A stretch of DNA of 51,266 nucleotides from an uncultured Methylocystaceae bacterium (GCA_903870245.1 CAIQCB010000051.1:1-51266); one strand, 5' to 3'. Shown: positions 28,936 to 38,121, counted from the stretch's first letter. Notes: generated by a model from the letters alone, not told the origin. A program made the numbers and translations.

Positions 28936-30170
28936 TCGGGCGCCGTCACTTTATTGGCGCCGCCGACATCCTTTTTTCCTGCGGGGTCGATCGGGTCGGG
29001 CGGCAAGGTTTTATCCTCGTACCCCCGCGCGGGCTCGACGACACGGACCTTGTCGCCTTCAAGCAGGGCGGCGCTAGGCGTTTGCACAATGCGATCCTCG
29101 CGCGTCACGCCCTGTCTCACCTCGATATAACCGTCCATAATGCGGCCAAGCGTGATTTTTTTGAAATGCACCGTGTCATCGGGCTTCAATACCGCGACTT
29201 CCGTCCCGGCTTCCTGAAAGACGAGCGCGCTGGAGGGAATGATCAACGTATCCCCGGGTAGCGGCGCGGAGAGCGAGACTTCGCCGTAGGAGCCGGGCCA
29301 AAGCGCCCGATCGTCATTGTCGATCGTAAATTCGGTCACCGCCGTGCGCGTAACCGGATCGAAGCCGTTGGCCGATGTCAGAAAATTCGCGATGAATTTT
29401 CGATCCGGAAACTGCGGCACAGTGACTTCCGCTTTGAGACCGGGCTTGAGAACATCGGCGAAAGTCTCGGGAACGGAGACGAAGAGCCGCATTTTGTGCA
29501 GATCTGCGACAGTGAATAACTCCGTCAAATTCTTCATGTCGGAGATATTGCCTTCCTTGTTGACATAGTCGCCGACGTTGATATTGCGCCGTGTGACTAC
29601 GCCATCGAAGGGCGCAACGATTGTCTTGAAGCGCTCCAGAGCAAGAAAATTAGCGACATTATGCTCGGCGGCCTGCACTTCGGCGGCCTCTGACTTCTCG
29701 TTCGCCTCCTGAACCGAAATCGATTGTTCAGAGACGGCGCGACTTTTGCGCAGCGCCAGATAACGCTGGGCGGTAACGACCGCAAGATTGTATTTTGCTT
29801 TCTGTGAATCGAGCGCCGCCTTGGCCTGGGCGAACTGGGCGTCGATCATCGGCGAATTGATTTCGGCGAGGACGTCGCCCTTTTTCACCTTTGCGCCATA
29901 ATCAGCGTACCACATTTTAACGTAGCCGTAGACCTGCGCATATATCGGCGCCTGGTACCATGCGTCGATGTTGCCGGGCAGCTTGAGGGTTTCGCGCGTC
30001 GGTCCAGGCCGCGCATGGGTGACGGCGACAGTCTGTACGGCGTCTTCGAGCGTTTCGTTGGCGAGGCGCCGGGAATACATAAAGCGCTGATAGCCCTGAT
30101 ACCCGAGATAGGCGACGCCAATCGTCAGCGCGAGCAAAATGATCTGTCGGGTGGACGGTTTCTTATCCAT
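28932..30170 (-). CDS. RND efflux periplasmic adaptor (membrane fusion protein)
   Basis: Bridges the RND pump and the outer-membrane channel. An N-terminal membrane anchor (RQIILLALTIGVAYLGYQGY) is followed by the biotinyl-lipoyl-like domain (YVKMWYADYGAKVKKGDVLAEINSP), an alpha hairpin and the matching half IVAPFDGVVTRRNINVGDYV, then the beta-barrel region. The start is ambiguous: in-frame ATGs at 30170, 30185, 30197, 30212 and 30257 exist, because a 42-base unit carrying the same upstream sequence and ATG is repeated. I chose 30170 (412 residues), which overlaps the pump stop. Confidence 0.9.
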   Translation of the reverse strand: MDKKPSTRQIILLALTIGVAYLGYQGYQRFMYSRRLANETLEDAVQTVAVTHARPGPTRETLKLPGNIDAWYQAPIYAQVYGYVKMWYADYGAKVKKGDVLAEINSPMIDAQFAQAKAALDSQKAKYNLAVVTAQRYLALRKSRAVSEQSISVQEANEKSEAAEVQAAEHNVANFLALERFKTIVAPFDGVVTRRNINVGDYVNKEGNISDMKNLTELFTVADLHKMRLFVSVPETFADVLKPGLKAEVTVPQFPDRKFIANFLTSANGFDPVTRTAVTEFTIDNDDRALWPGSYGEVSLSAPLPGDTLIIPSSALVFQEAGTEVAVLKPDDTVHFKKITLGRIMDGYIEVRQGVTREDRIVQTPSAALLEGDKVRVVEPARGYEDKTLPPDPIDPAGKKDVGGANKVTAPE

Positions 30171-33100
30171 GTGCTGGTTCCGATCCATGGTCTTGTCCAT
30201 GGTCTTTTCCATGTGCTGGTTCCGGTTTATTGGCGACCCGTGAATAGACCATCGCATAGACGCAGGGCACGAAAAACAGCGTAGCGAAGGTCGCGAGCAG
30301 AAGGCCGCCGATCACGGCGCGCCCGAGCGGCGCGTTTTGCGAATTGCTGGTCGCCATCGGCAACATGCCGATCACCATCGCCGAAGCGGTCATGATCACC
30401 GGGCGTATGCGCGCAAAGCCCGCCTCCAGCGCCGCCAGCAAGGCGTCGGCGTGAAGCTCATAGCGTTCACGCGCGTAGGAGACGACAAGAATCGAGTTGG
30501 CCGTCGCCGTTCCCATGCACATGATCGCGCCGGTCAGCGCCGGCACCGAAATATTCGTGTGCGTTATAAACAGCGACCAGGCGATGCCCGCGAGGGCGCC
30601 GGGCAGGGCTGTGATGATGATGAACGGGTCGAGCCAGGACTGGAAGTTCACAACCATCAGAAGATAAATCAGAATGATCGAGGCAAGCAGGCCGCCGATC
30701 AATTCGACATAGGCGCTATGCATCGTCTCCGCCTGCCCGTGGATCTCCATGGTAGCCGTACGAGGCATCTCGTTTTTGAGACTGTCAGCGACCTTTTTAA
30801 CGTCTGTCAGGACGCCGCCCAGATCGCGGCCTTCTGCGGAGACGTAAATATCGAATATGGGCCGTATGTTCGAATGCGAAATGACGCCGGGCGTGCCGAT
30901 CACGGAGAGCTTCGCCAGATTACCCAGCAACTGGATTTCCGAACTATCGGCTTCGAGGTTGTTCTTGTCGACCGGGATGGTCAGCAAATCCTGAACATGG
31001 GTCATTCTTGGTTGCGGCGTATAGATATTCACCTGATATTCGATGCCGGTTTTATGATCCAGATAGTAGGATTGATCAACTTGCTGGCTGCCATTGAGCG
31101 TGATGAGCTGGTTCAACGCAATGTCGCGTTCGGTGAGTTGCGTGCCCAGACTGAAGGTCCGCTGTCCTTCGGCCAAAAGGGTTGGTTGCCGCATGGTCTG
31201 CTGGATAACGACATCCGTGGCCCCCGGAATCTTCCGAAGCTCCGCAGCCAGTTTGCGCGCGTAGGCGTAATTCTCCTCCATATCCATGCCGACAATCTCC
31301 ACGCCGATAGGCGAGGGCGATCCGAAGTTGAGAATTTTTGACGTCAGATCGGCCGGCTGGAAGGTGAACTCCGTTCCCGGGTAGCGTTGTTTCAACCCTT
31401 TGCGTAAAATCTGCCGGTAGTTCCAGACCGGCGAGGTTTCGTTCTTTAGTGAGATCGTCAGGTCGCAATCCTGCGAGCCAATGGTCGGCGTCGGGATAAA
31501 GGCGAGGTTATGCGGGCCATAGACAGGCAAGCCGCAGTTCGACACCACGCTCTCGACCTGCCCCGGCAGCAATCGTTCGATCTCTTCCGCCACAAGAGAG
31601 ACAATACGGCCGGTCGTTTCGATACGCGTTCCAAGCGGCGCGCGCATGTGCATCTGCATCGTGCCGGATTTGATCTCGGGGAAGAAGTCCTGACCGTTGA
31701 AGTAGAACAGGATCAGCGACGAGACGGCGAACGCGAGGAAAGAAGGAATGAAAACGTTTCGATTCTCCAGCGCCGTTTTAAGCGCGTTATTGTAACTGTC
31801 GCGGAAGGATTGAAAGCCGCGGTCAAAACGTTGTTGGTAGCGTTTGAACAAGCCCGGAGGTTTTGTGGCGGCGGCGTGCGTGTTCGAGGCTTCCGGCGCC
31901 GCTATGGCCTGGGCGAAATGCGAGACGCCGCCCTCGCCGGCCAGCGCGCGCTTTTCGGCGTCGGCATTGGCCAGATCGTAAATCTGCTCGGCCTGATCCT
32001 TGAGCTTTTCACCGGTCGCGGTTGTTCTTGCCGCGTGTGCGGCCCCGTTGGGCGTATCGTCAGACGCAGGGCCATGGGCGTGCGGCGAATTTGGATCGAC
32101 GAGAATATATTTCGCCATAGTCGGCACGAGGGTGCGCGACAGAATGAAAGACGCCGCCATGGAGAAAATCACGGCCTCGGCCATTGGCGCGAACAGAAAG
32201 CCTGAAACCCCGCTCAATTCGAACAGGGGAAACCAGACAAGCATAATGCAGAGCGTGGATACGAAGGTCGCGACGACGATCTGGTTGGCGGCGTCGATGA
32301 TTGCTACTTCGATCGGCTTACCCATTTCGAGATGGGTGTCGATATTCTCGATCATCACCGTGGCGTCGTCGACCAGAATGCCGACCGCCAGCGCCAGGCC
32401 GCCGAGAGTCATGATATTGATCGTCTGTCCGACCAGGTGAAGGCAGATTACCGAGGAGAGAATGGAAAGCGGGATAGATGTCGCAATGATAACCGTAGCG
32501 CGCCACGAACCAAGAAACAGAATCACGACAATGCCGGTCAGCGCCGCCGCCAGCACCATCTCGCGCACGACATCCTCGATAGAGTCTTTCACGAAGATCG
32601 AGGCGTCGTTGAGCAGCGTGACTTTCGTGCCTGGCGGGCTGATCCGTTCGATATCCGGAATGGCTTTTTTGACGCCATTGACGACATCAAGCGTCGAGGC
32701 CTCGCCATCCTTCATCACCACCAGAATAACCGCCTGTTTGCCTTTCACCAGAACAGCGTTGAGTTGCGGCGGTCCGGCGAGCTGAACATCCGCCACGTCC
32801 CGCAAATAGACATATTGATTGCCGACGCGCTTGATCGGCAGGCTGTTGAAATCCTCCACCTCCAGCGGCGTCGAATTGGTCAGCACCATCCAGTCGGTCG
32901 TTTTGATTTTCTGGTCGCCGGCCGGAAGCACGATATTCTGTCGGCCAAAGGCCTCGTGAACGTCTGTCGCCGTCAGATTATGCGCAAGCAGTTGCTGCTG
33001 GTCGAGCGAGACAAGCAATTGCTTGGGCATGCCGCCATAGGGCTGCGGCACGATCGCGCCGGGAATCGTCACCAGCAGCGGTCTGATGTTGTTGAAGGCC

Positions 33101-33573
33101 AGATTGAACATCGCCGCGGGCGTCAGATTTTCGTTGGCGACCTGAAGCATCGCCACCGGCACCGACGAGGCGTCGAGACGAAAGATCATTGGCGGCGAAA
33201 TATCGGGCGGCAGCGCCTTAATGACGGTCTGCGAAATCGCGACAATCTCTGCTTCGGCCGCCGCAACGTCGCCCTCGGGCTGGAGATAGACCTTGATCAC
33301 GCTGACGCCGTAGTAGGAGTCGCTTTCGATATGATCGAGGCCCTCGACCGTCGAGGTCAGTTGCCGTTCGTAGTAGAAGGTGATTCGACCCGATACGTCC
33401 TCCGGCAAGAGACCGGCGTAGGACCACACAACGGCCACGACGGGAATGCGGATATTTGGAAACACGTCGGTCGGCGATTTGAGGATCGACATGATCCCGT
33501 AAAGTAAAATCGCAATGGCCAGGACAACGAAAGTATAGGGTCTCTTGAGCGCGACGACGACGATTGCGTTCAT
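30163..33573 (-). CDS. RND efflux transporter permease
   Basis: Proton-driven inner-membrane pump of the AcrB/MexB-like superfamily, 1136 residues. Seen: the N-terminal [20 protein letters not shown], two large periplasmic domains, and the transmembrane IV region GGLALAVGILVDDATVMIEN with the proton-relay Asp pair. A hydrophilic cytosolic stretch of about 95 residues (His/Ala-rich; DNA about 31845-32110) expands the loop between membrane segments 6 and 7. The C-terminus ends in a repeated EPAHG/KDHG/QDHG motif caused by the DNA duplication at the junction with the adaptor gene. Substrate unknown; no linked regulator gene in the window. Confidence 0.93.
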   Translation of the reverse strand: MNAIVVVALKRPYTFVVLAIAILLYGIMSILKSPTDVFPNIRIPVVAVVWSYAGLLPEDVSGRITFYYERQLTSTVEGLDHIESDSYYGVSVIKVYLQPEGDVAAAEAEIVAISQTVIKALPPDISPPMIFRLDASSVPVAMLQVANENLTPAAMFNLAFNNIRPLLVTIPGAIVPQPYGGMPKQLLVSLDQQQLLAHNLTATDVHEAFGRQNIVLPAGDQKIKTTDWMVLTNSTPLEVEDFNSLPIKRVGNQYVYLRDVADVQLAGPPQLNAVLVKGKQAVILVVMKDGEASTLDVVNGVKKAIPDIERISPPGTKVTLLNDASIFVKDSIEDVVREMVLAAALTGIVVILFLGSWRATVIIATSIPLSILSSVICLHLVGQTINIMTLGGLALAVGILVDDATVMIENIDTHLEMGKPIEVAIIDAANQIVVATFVSTLCIMLVWFPLFELSGVSGFLFAPMAEAVIFSMAASFILSRTLVPTMAKYILVDPNSPHAHGPASDDTPNGAAHAARTTATGEKLKDQAEQIYDLANADAEKRALAGEGGVSHFAQAIAAPEASNTHAAATKPPGLFKRYQQRFDRGFQSFRDSYNNALKTALENRNVFIPSFLAFAVSSLILFYFNGQDFFPEIKSGTMQMHMRAPLGTRIETTGRIVSLVAEEIERLLPGQVESVVSNCGLPVYGPHNLAFIPTPTIGSQDCDLTISLKNETSPVWNYRQILRKGLKQRYPGTEFTFQPADLTSKILNFGSPSPIGVEIVGMDMEENYAYARKLAAELRKIPGATDVVIQQTMRQPTLLAEGQRTFSLGTQLTERDIALNQLITLNGSQQVDQSYYLDHKTGIEYQVNIYTPQPRMTHVQDLLTIPVDKNNLEADSSEIQLLGNLAKLSVIGTPGVISHSNIRPIFDIYVSAEGRDLGGVLTDVKKVADSLKNEMPRTATMEIHGQAETMHSAYVELIGGLLASIILIYLLMVVNFQSWLDPFIIITALPGALAGIAWSLFITHTNISVPALTGAIMCMGTATANSILVVSYARERYELHADALLAALEAGFARIRPVIMTASAMVIGMLPMATSNSQNAPLGRAVIGGLLLATFATLFFVPCVYAMVYSRVANKPEPAHGKDHGQDHGSEPAHG
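30166..30224. repeat. 42-base duplicated unit at the pump/adaptor junction
   Basis: The 17-mer TCCATGTGCTGGTTCCG occurs at 30166-30182 and 30208-30224, 42 bases apart. Between them the 12-mer TCCATGGTCTTG/T is also repeated. In the minus strand each unit supplies the same sequence before an ATG. Confidence 0.85.
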
Positions 33574-33817
33574 GACAGTTGCTGCTCAACAATTCCGGCT
33601 GCGCCGCTCCAAAACAAATGCCATTGCGTGCGATTCGGGCACGCTCAGGCGTCCAGGGGATTTTGTTCGAGCAGGCGTTGGCGATTTTCTTCGGATGCTT
33701 CGCCCCGACCGGGAATCGGGCCGATAAGTCCACGTCAGTTAAAGCAAAATTTCGGTCGCGACTCACGAATCCGTCGGTGAAAAAAACTCATTATGAGGCT
33801 AATAATTACGGGGATAA

Positions 33818-33832
33818 TGTTCCGCAGGAACA
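33818..33832. promoter_or_regulatory. Perfect palindrome in the RND operon promoter region
   Basis: TGTTCC-GCA-GGAACA, a 6+3+6 inverted repeat, lies about 245 bases upstream of the pump start in a stretch much more AT-rich than the surrounding DNA. The size and symmetry fit a repressor operator. No regulator gene is adjacent. Confidence 0.45.
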
Positions 33833-33863
33833 AAATTCATTTGACATTCTGAAGCGCCGGGAA

Positions 33864-34130
33864 TCAGCGGATCGCGCCGCAAGGCGCCTGACAAATGTCG
33901 ACAGCCGGAACGTCCAGCGCGTAAGGGTCTTGTCGCGTCACAGCCGTGCCGTGGGCGAGCGTTTCCTGAACGGGCGGGAAGAGAGTCTTGCGGCTGTCGT
34001 CCTCAAAAAACCATTCAAAGGGAGTCGCGTCTCCGAGATTTCTTGCCTGCGCGACGTTGCAGGCCAAACTCGACAGGAGCAGAGCGAAGGCGGTCAACAA
34101 ATATCTGAGTCTACAACATTGTGGACGCAT
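33864..34130 (-). CDS. Small exported protein of unknown function
   Basis: I do not recognise the family. The 88-residue product has a clear Sec-type signal (MRPQCCRLRYLLTAFALLLS, then SLACNVAQA) with likely cleavage after AQA, leaving about 59 residues. The mature part has two cysteines in DICQAPCG near the end, which could form a disulfide. The ATG lies ten bases after the antiporter stop on the same strand, suggesting co-transcription, but its RBS is weak. No other frame here looks better. Confidence 0.45.
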   Translation of the reverse strand: MRPQCCRLRYLLTAFALLLSSLACNVAQARNLGDATPFEWFFEDDSRKTLFPPVQETLAHGTAVTRQDPYALDVPAVDICQAPCGAIR

Positions 34131-34139
34131 GACCGCCGT

Positions 34140-35423
34140 CTATCGCTCCCGAAATCGCCGCGACGCAAGGCGAGTCGTCGCCGCCTCAAGCGCAACATAA
34201 CAGGTCGCTCCCGCTGAGGCGAGAGCCGAGCTGACGCGAACGATCAAGACAACCGCGGGCGAATCTGGCTGTTGTGCGCGTAGCCATTGAGCCAGACCGG
34301 GAAACAGGGTCACGGTCATCAGCGCCGCTCCAACCAGCGCTGTCGCCGTATCCGGACGCAACTGTCCTGACTGCTCGCCCAGATAGGAGATGGCGACGAC
34401 GAGCGGCAATGTCGCCGCGGTCATCATAGCCAAAGCCGGCAGGTCGGCACCCGTCAGAACATCTGCGTAAAAAAACAGCGGAATCAGCCGGATCAACAAA
34501 AATGCGGCGCAGAAAACCACAAATTGCGCAATGCTGGCGCCATCCGACGCCAGCGCATGCAGATCGCAGGTGATTCCGCTGGCGATAAAGAAGACCGGGA
34601 TCAGGAAGCCCGAGCCAATCGAAGTCAGCCTGTCCTCAAGACTTGTGTCCCGCGTCGTGCTCTCAAGCACCGCCACGACGAGACCCGCAGCATAGGCGCC
34701 CGCCACCGTCTCCATGCCGAAATTGTTGGCGAGAGCGACATAGCCCAGCAGCACCAGAACCGCCGCCCGCACCGGAAAAACCCCGGTGTGGGCTAACCAG
34801 TCCGCCAGACGGTCGACCCGCAGGCGGGGCAGGAAACGGATTAACAGAAGGGTGGAGGCGATCGCCAGCGACAGAAACAACAGGCTGAAGAAGGCCTGAT
34901 GGAAATGATGTTTTTCGGTCGCCAGCGCAATCGAGGCGAACAGCAAAGGCCCGAGTTCGCCGAAGGCCGCTGCGCCCAGCAGATAATCGCCGAAGCGGGT
35001 GCCCATTTCGCCGCCCTGCTTGAGTATGGGAATAAGAACGCCAAAGGCCGTGGTTGGAAGAATGATGGCGAGCAGGACGATGTTGTTGACGAGTCCCGCG
35101 AGATAAAGAGCGCCGGCGAAGACAACGGCGAGCCCGAAGGCGAACAGCCAGTATTTGGCGCCGAGCCGAAGCGCCGGGACCGAGATTTCGTGACGCCGCG
35201 CCTCGAAGCCGGCCTGAAAAAAAAGGAAAACCAGCCCCAGTTCCTTGAGAAAATCGATTGTCTGATCGATCGAGACCAGCCCTGTCACGCTGGGGCCAAG
35301 AATGACGCCCAGGGCGAGTTCGATCGCCACCAGCGGCGTTCGCGTCAACGCCGGCAGACGGTTAAGCAGGGGAGCCAGAACCGCCGCGAGCGAGATCATA
35401 AACAAGACGCGGAAATCGTTCAT
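34140..35423 (-). CDS. CPA2-family cation:proton antiporter (Kef/NhaS-like)
   Basis: Inner-membrane exchanger of K+ or Na+ for protons. The 427-residue protein, with start ATG 35423, has about 12 hydrophobic segments. LVAIELALGVILGPSVTGLV and FLFFQAGFEARRHEI match the first conserved blocks of the family; ILPTTAFGVLIPILKQ and LLGAAAFGELGPLLF lie around the ion-binding segment 5/6 region. There is no C-terminal RCK/TrkA-N domain, so it is the short form. A 31-codon upstream extension is not family-like. Confidence 0.85.
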   Translation of the reverse strand: MNDFRVLFMISLAAVLAPLLNRLPALTRTPLVAIELALGVILGPSVTGLVSIDQTIDFLKELGLVFLFFQAGFEARRHEISVPALRLGAKYWLFAFGLAVVFAGALYLAGLVNNIVLLAIILPTTAFGVLIPILKQGGEMGTRFGDYLLGAAAFGELGPLLFASIALATEKHHFHQAFFSLLFLSLAIASTLLLIRFLPRLRVDRLADWLAHTGVFPVRAAVLVLLGYVALANNFGMETVAGAYAAGLVVAVLESTTRDTSLEDRLTSIGSGFLIPVFFIASGITCDLHALASDGASIAQFVVFCAAFLLIRLIPLFFYADVLTGADLPALAMMTAATLPLVVAISYLGEQSGQLRPDTATALVGAALMTVTLFPGLAQWLRAQQPDSPAVVLIVRVSSALASAGATCYVALEAATTRLASRRFRER

Positions 35424-35812
35424 TAAATCCTGCCTGTCGTTCTTGCGCGCCTCCGCAGGATCCGGCGACGAAACCCATCTACAGGCATCGGGATTTGATT
35501 GACAAGGCGTCCGCAAGAGGTCGTTTTTATGAGGTGGTTCGCATGAGGCTCTCGGCGGGAACCGAAGGCGGGGGCGCAGACCGGTTGTGCTTCCGCTCCC
35601 CGGGGGGCTGGTTCCTCGGTGGGTGATTTGCAGGGTTGGTTTTCAGGTGTGGTTTTCAGGGGGGCTTGCCCCCGCGCCGCGCGGCGAGGATATTGATCCG
35701 GGTCTGGATTTGAGAACCTCTGCCGCTTCCCCTCACTGCCCGGCTCTCTGTGCGCAGACGCTGCGGCTCCTATCTAATGGACAGGTTTCCCGGCGAAGAT
35801 CAGGAGAAGAAA
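35424..35812. other. Intergenic region upstream of the micro-ORF and hflKC
   Basis: 389 bases without a convincing gene. It lies between divergent transcripts and should carry promoters for both. A tight hairpin GGGGG-CTTG-CCCCC (35660-35673) is the clearest structure. I found no match to a known RNA family, though a small RNA cannot be ruled out. Confidence 0.5.
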
Positions 35813-35920
35813 ATGGACGAATTTGGCACCGGATTTATCAAGAACGTGATGATCAGTTTCTTTCTCGCCCTGTTTGTGTCGTTTTTGTTCGTCTGGTTCC
35901 CGGACATGTTCCGACCCTGA
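35813..35920 (+). CDS. 35-residue single-span membrane peptide
   Basis: A short frame beginning MDEFGTGFIKNVMISFF and continuing through a hydrophobic, Phe-rich segment (FFLALFVSFLFVWF) to a TGA at 35918-35920. A strong ribosome binding site AGGAGAAGAAA precedes the ATG. The charge pattern suggests one membrane helix. It lies 130 bases before hflK on the same strand. I do not recognise a family; the size is too small for DUF2065, which sits near hflKC in some gammaproteobacteria. An HflKC- or FtsH-associated role is inference from position only. Confidence 0.6.
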   Translation: MDEFGTGFIKNVMISFFLALFVSFLFVWFPDMFRP

Positions 35921-36049
35921 ACAATCAACGTAACCTGAGCGCATTTTCCCAGGTTCCGTCCGGCGATTGTCGCAGGCGCGGCGGGCGCCTATATCATTTC
36001 AACGCCGGCTTGGCCGTGCGGCAGGCCAGATTAAAGAACGGCGGATGAA

Positions 36050-37198
36050 ATGCCCTGGAGCAATCAAGGCGGACCGGGAGACCGAAACAATCCCTCCTCA
36101 GGTCGGCCGCAAGGTCCGTGGGGACAGGGCGCCGGCGGACCCGGCGGCGGCAATAACGGCCAGCCTCCCGACCTTGAAGAGCTGCTGCGAGGCAGCCAGG
36201 ATTTTCTGAATCAGTTTTTGCCATCGGGCTTCGGCGGCAACGGCGTCGCGATCCTGATCCTTGTTGGCGTGCTCGCCTGGTCATTATCCGGCTTCTACAC
36301 CGTTGGTCCAAACGAGATTGGCCTCAATCTTGTTTTCGGCAAATACCTCGGCAAGACGCAGGCGGGTCTGAACTATAATTTGCCGGCTCCTGTCGGCTCC
36401 GTGATCAAGCTTGCCGTCACCGACCGAAACGTCACGGACGTGGGATTTCATGGCGAACCCGCCGCAGATCGCAACAGCGGCAATGGCAAACCACAAGTCG
36501 CCGAGGCGCCAGAGGAAAGCCTGATGCTCACCGGCGACGAAAACATCGCCGATGTGAAATTCCGCGTCGTCTGGCAGATTGATCCGGCGAAACCAGAGGA
36601 TTACGCGTTTAATGTCGCCAATCCGCGCTCCACGGTGAAGGCGGTGGCCGAGAGCGCCATGCGCGAGATCGTCGGACAATCGCAAATCCAGAAAATTCTC
36701 ACCGCCGACCGAAAGCTTATCGAGCCTGCTTGTCAGCAACTCATGCAGAAAGTTCTGGACGATTACCACAGCGGCGTGATGGTTTTGCAGGTGTTGTTGC
36801 TGTCGGTCGATCCGCCTCAATCTGTGATCGCCGCCTTTCGTGACGTGACCGCCGCGCAGCAGGATTTGCAGCGCCTCGGCAACGAAGCAGAGGCCTATGC
36901 TAACCGTGTCGTCCCCGAGGCGCGTGGCGCCGCCGCCCGCATTATGCAGGAGGCCGAAGCCTATCGCGAACAGACTGTCGCCGAGGCGCTCGGTCAGGCA
37001 GGACGCTTCGACAAAATCTACGCCCAGTATAAGAACGCGCCGTCGCTGACGCGGCAACGTCTTTACATCGAGACAATGGAGCGTGTGCTGGGCGGCGCGG
37101 AAAAAGTCGTGCTCGACGATCCGTCGAAGGGCGGCGCCAGCGTGGCGCCCTTCATGCCCCTGCCAGCCTTCGCACCGTTCAAGGGAGGCCAAAAATGA
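36050..37198 (+). CDS. hflK: FtsH-associated SPFH protein HflK
   Basis: Inner-membrane SPFH/band-7 protein that with HflC surrounds the FtsH protease and controls its access to membrane substrates. A Gly/Pro/Asn-rich cytosolic N-terminus (MPWSNQGGPGDRNNPSSG) precedes one membrane segment (GVAILILVGVLAWSLSGFYT), then the band-7 domain (VGPNEIGLNLVFGKYLGKTQ; DENIADVKFRVVWQI) and a long coiled coil. 382 residues. The hflC ATG overlaps its stop. Confidence 0.95.
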   Translation: MPWSNQGGPGDRNNPSSGRPQGPWGQGAGGPGGGNNGQPPDLEELLRGSQDFLNQFLPSGFGGNGVAILILVGVLAWSLSGFYTVGPNEIGLNLVFGKYLGKTQAGLNYNLPAPVGSVIKLAVTDRNVTDVGFHGEPAADRNSGNGKPQVAEAPEESLMLTGDENIADVKFRVVWQIDPAKPEDYAFNVANPRSTVKAVAESAMREIVGQSQIQKILTADRKLIEPACQQLMQKVLDDYHSGVMVLQVLLLSVDPPQSVIAAFRDVTAAQQDLQRLGNEAEAYANRVVPEARGAAARIMQEAEAYREQTVAEALGQAGRFDKIYAQYKNAPSLTRQRLYIETMERVLGGAEKVVLDDPSKGGASVAPFMPLPAFAPFKGGQK

Positions 37199-38121
37199 GG
37201 TCCGGTCTCGTTTTTGCCGCGCTCGCCGCGTTGGCGCTCGCCGTCGTCGGCCTTGCTTTTTGCGCCTTCACCGTTGATCAGACCGAACAGGCGCTGGTGC
37301 TGCGCCTTGGCGAACCGGTCGCCGGTCGCGGCTTGATCACGCAACCTGGCCTTCACTTCAAACTTCCCGTGATCGAAAATGTGGTGTTCTTCGATAATCG
37401 AATCCTTGATGTCGAAAGCCCTAATCTGGAAGTGCTCGCCGCCGACAACCAGCGGCTGGAAGTCGACAGCTTCATTCGTTATCGCATCGTCGACGCGTTG
37501 AAATTTTATCAGACGGTCAACAGCGTTCAGGGAGCCAATAATCAGCTCGCTTCGGTGCTGAATTCTGCGGTGCGACGCGTGCTCAGCGAGGCCAATCAGC
37601 AGCAGATCGTTCGCGACGAGCGCGCAGGCTTGATGGTGAAAATTCGCGAACAGGCAGATCAGGAAGCGCGCAAATTCGGCGTCGCAGTCGTTGACGCCCG
37701 CATTCGTCGAGTCGATCTTCCGCAGCAGATCTCGGAAAAAGTCTACGGACGCATGCAAACCGAACGTCAGCGCGAGGCCGCCGAATATCGCGCGCAAGGC
37801 GCAGAGCAGGCGCAGAAAATCACGGCCAAAGCGGATCGCGACGTCATTGTGCTCAAGGCGGAGGCGCAGCAAAAGGCCGATCAGATCAAGGGTGAGGGCG
37901 ACGCCGAGCGTAATCGCGTTTTTGCGGAAGCTTTCGGCAAAGACCCGGATTTCTTTGCGTTCTATCGGTCGATGCAGGCGTATGAAACGGTCTTCAAGCC
38001 TGGCGAGACCCGCTTTCTTGTAAGCCCGCGTTCGGATTTCTTCCGCTACTTCTCCACCCCGGATAGCGCAAGCCCGTCGGTCGCCGACACCGCCCTTCCC
38101 GAATCCCGAAACAAAAAATAA
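37195..38121 (+). CDS. hflC: FtsH-associated SPFH protein HflC
   Basis: Partner of HflK. An N-terminal membrane segment (RSGLVFAALAALALAVVGLA) is followed by the band-7 domain (DQTEQALVLRLGEPV; DNQRLEVDSFIRYRIVDALK), a coiled coil rich in Ala/Glu/Gln (EAAEYRAQGAEQAQKITAKA) and FAFYRSMQAYE, a motif common to HflC. 308 residues. Overlaps hflK by four bases (ATGA). FtsH itself is encoded about 12 kb downstream. Confidence 0.95.
   Translation: MRSGLVFAALAALALAVVGLAFCAFTVDQTEQALVLRLGEPVAGRGLITQPGLHFKLPVIENVVFFDNRILDVESPNLEVLAADNQRLEVDSFIRYRIVDALKFYQTVNSVQGANNQLASVLNSAVRRVLSEANQQQIVRDERAGLMVKIREQADQEARKFGVAVVDARIRRVDLPQQISEKVYGRMQTERQREAAEYRAQGAEQAQKITAKADRDVIVLKAEAQQKADQIKGEGDAERNRVFAEAFGKDPDFFAFYRSMQAYETVFKPGETRFLVSPRSDFFRYFSTPDSASPSVADTALPESRNKK

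Noticed and set aside
32332-33507. 391-codon plus-strand frame opposite the RND pump
   Set aside because: Lies wholly inside the pump gene on the other strand; Arg/His/Asp-rich without any domain.
35587-36048. 153-codon plus-strand frame upstream of hflK
   Set aside because: It conflicts with the micro-ORF, which has a strong RBS; the amino-acid sequence looks like translated non-coding DNA.
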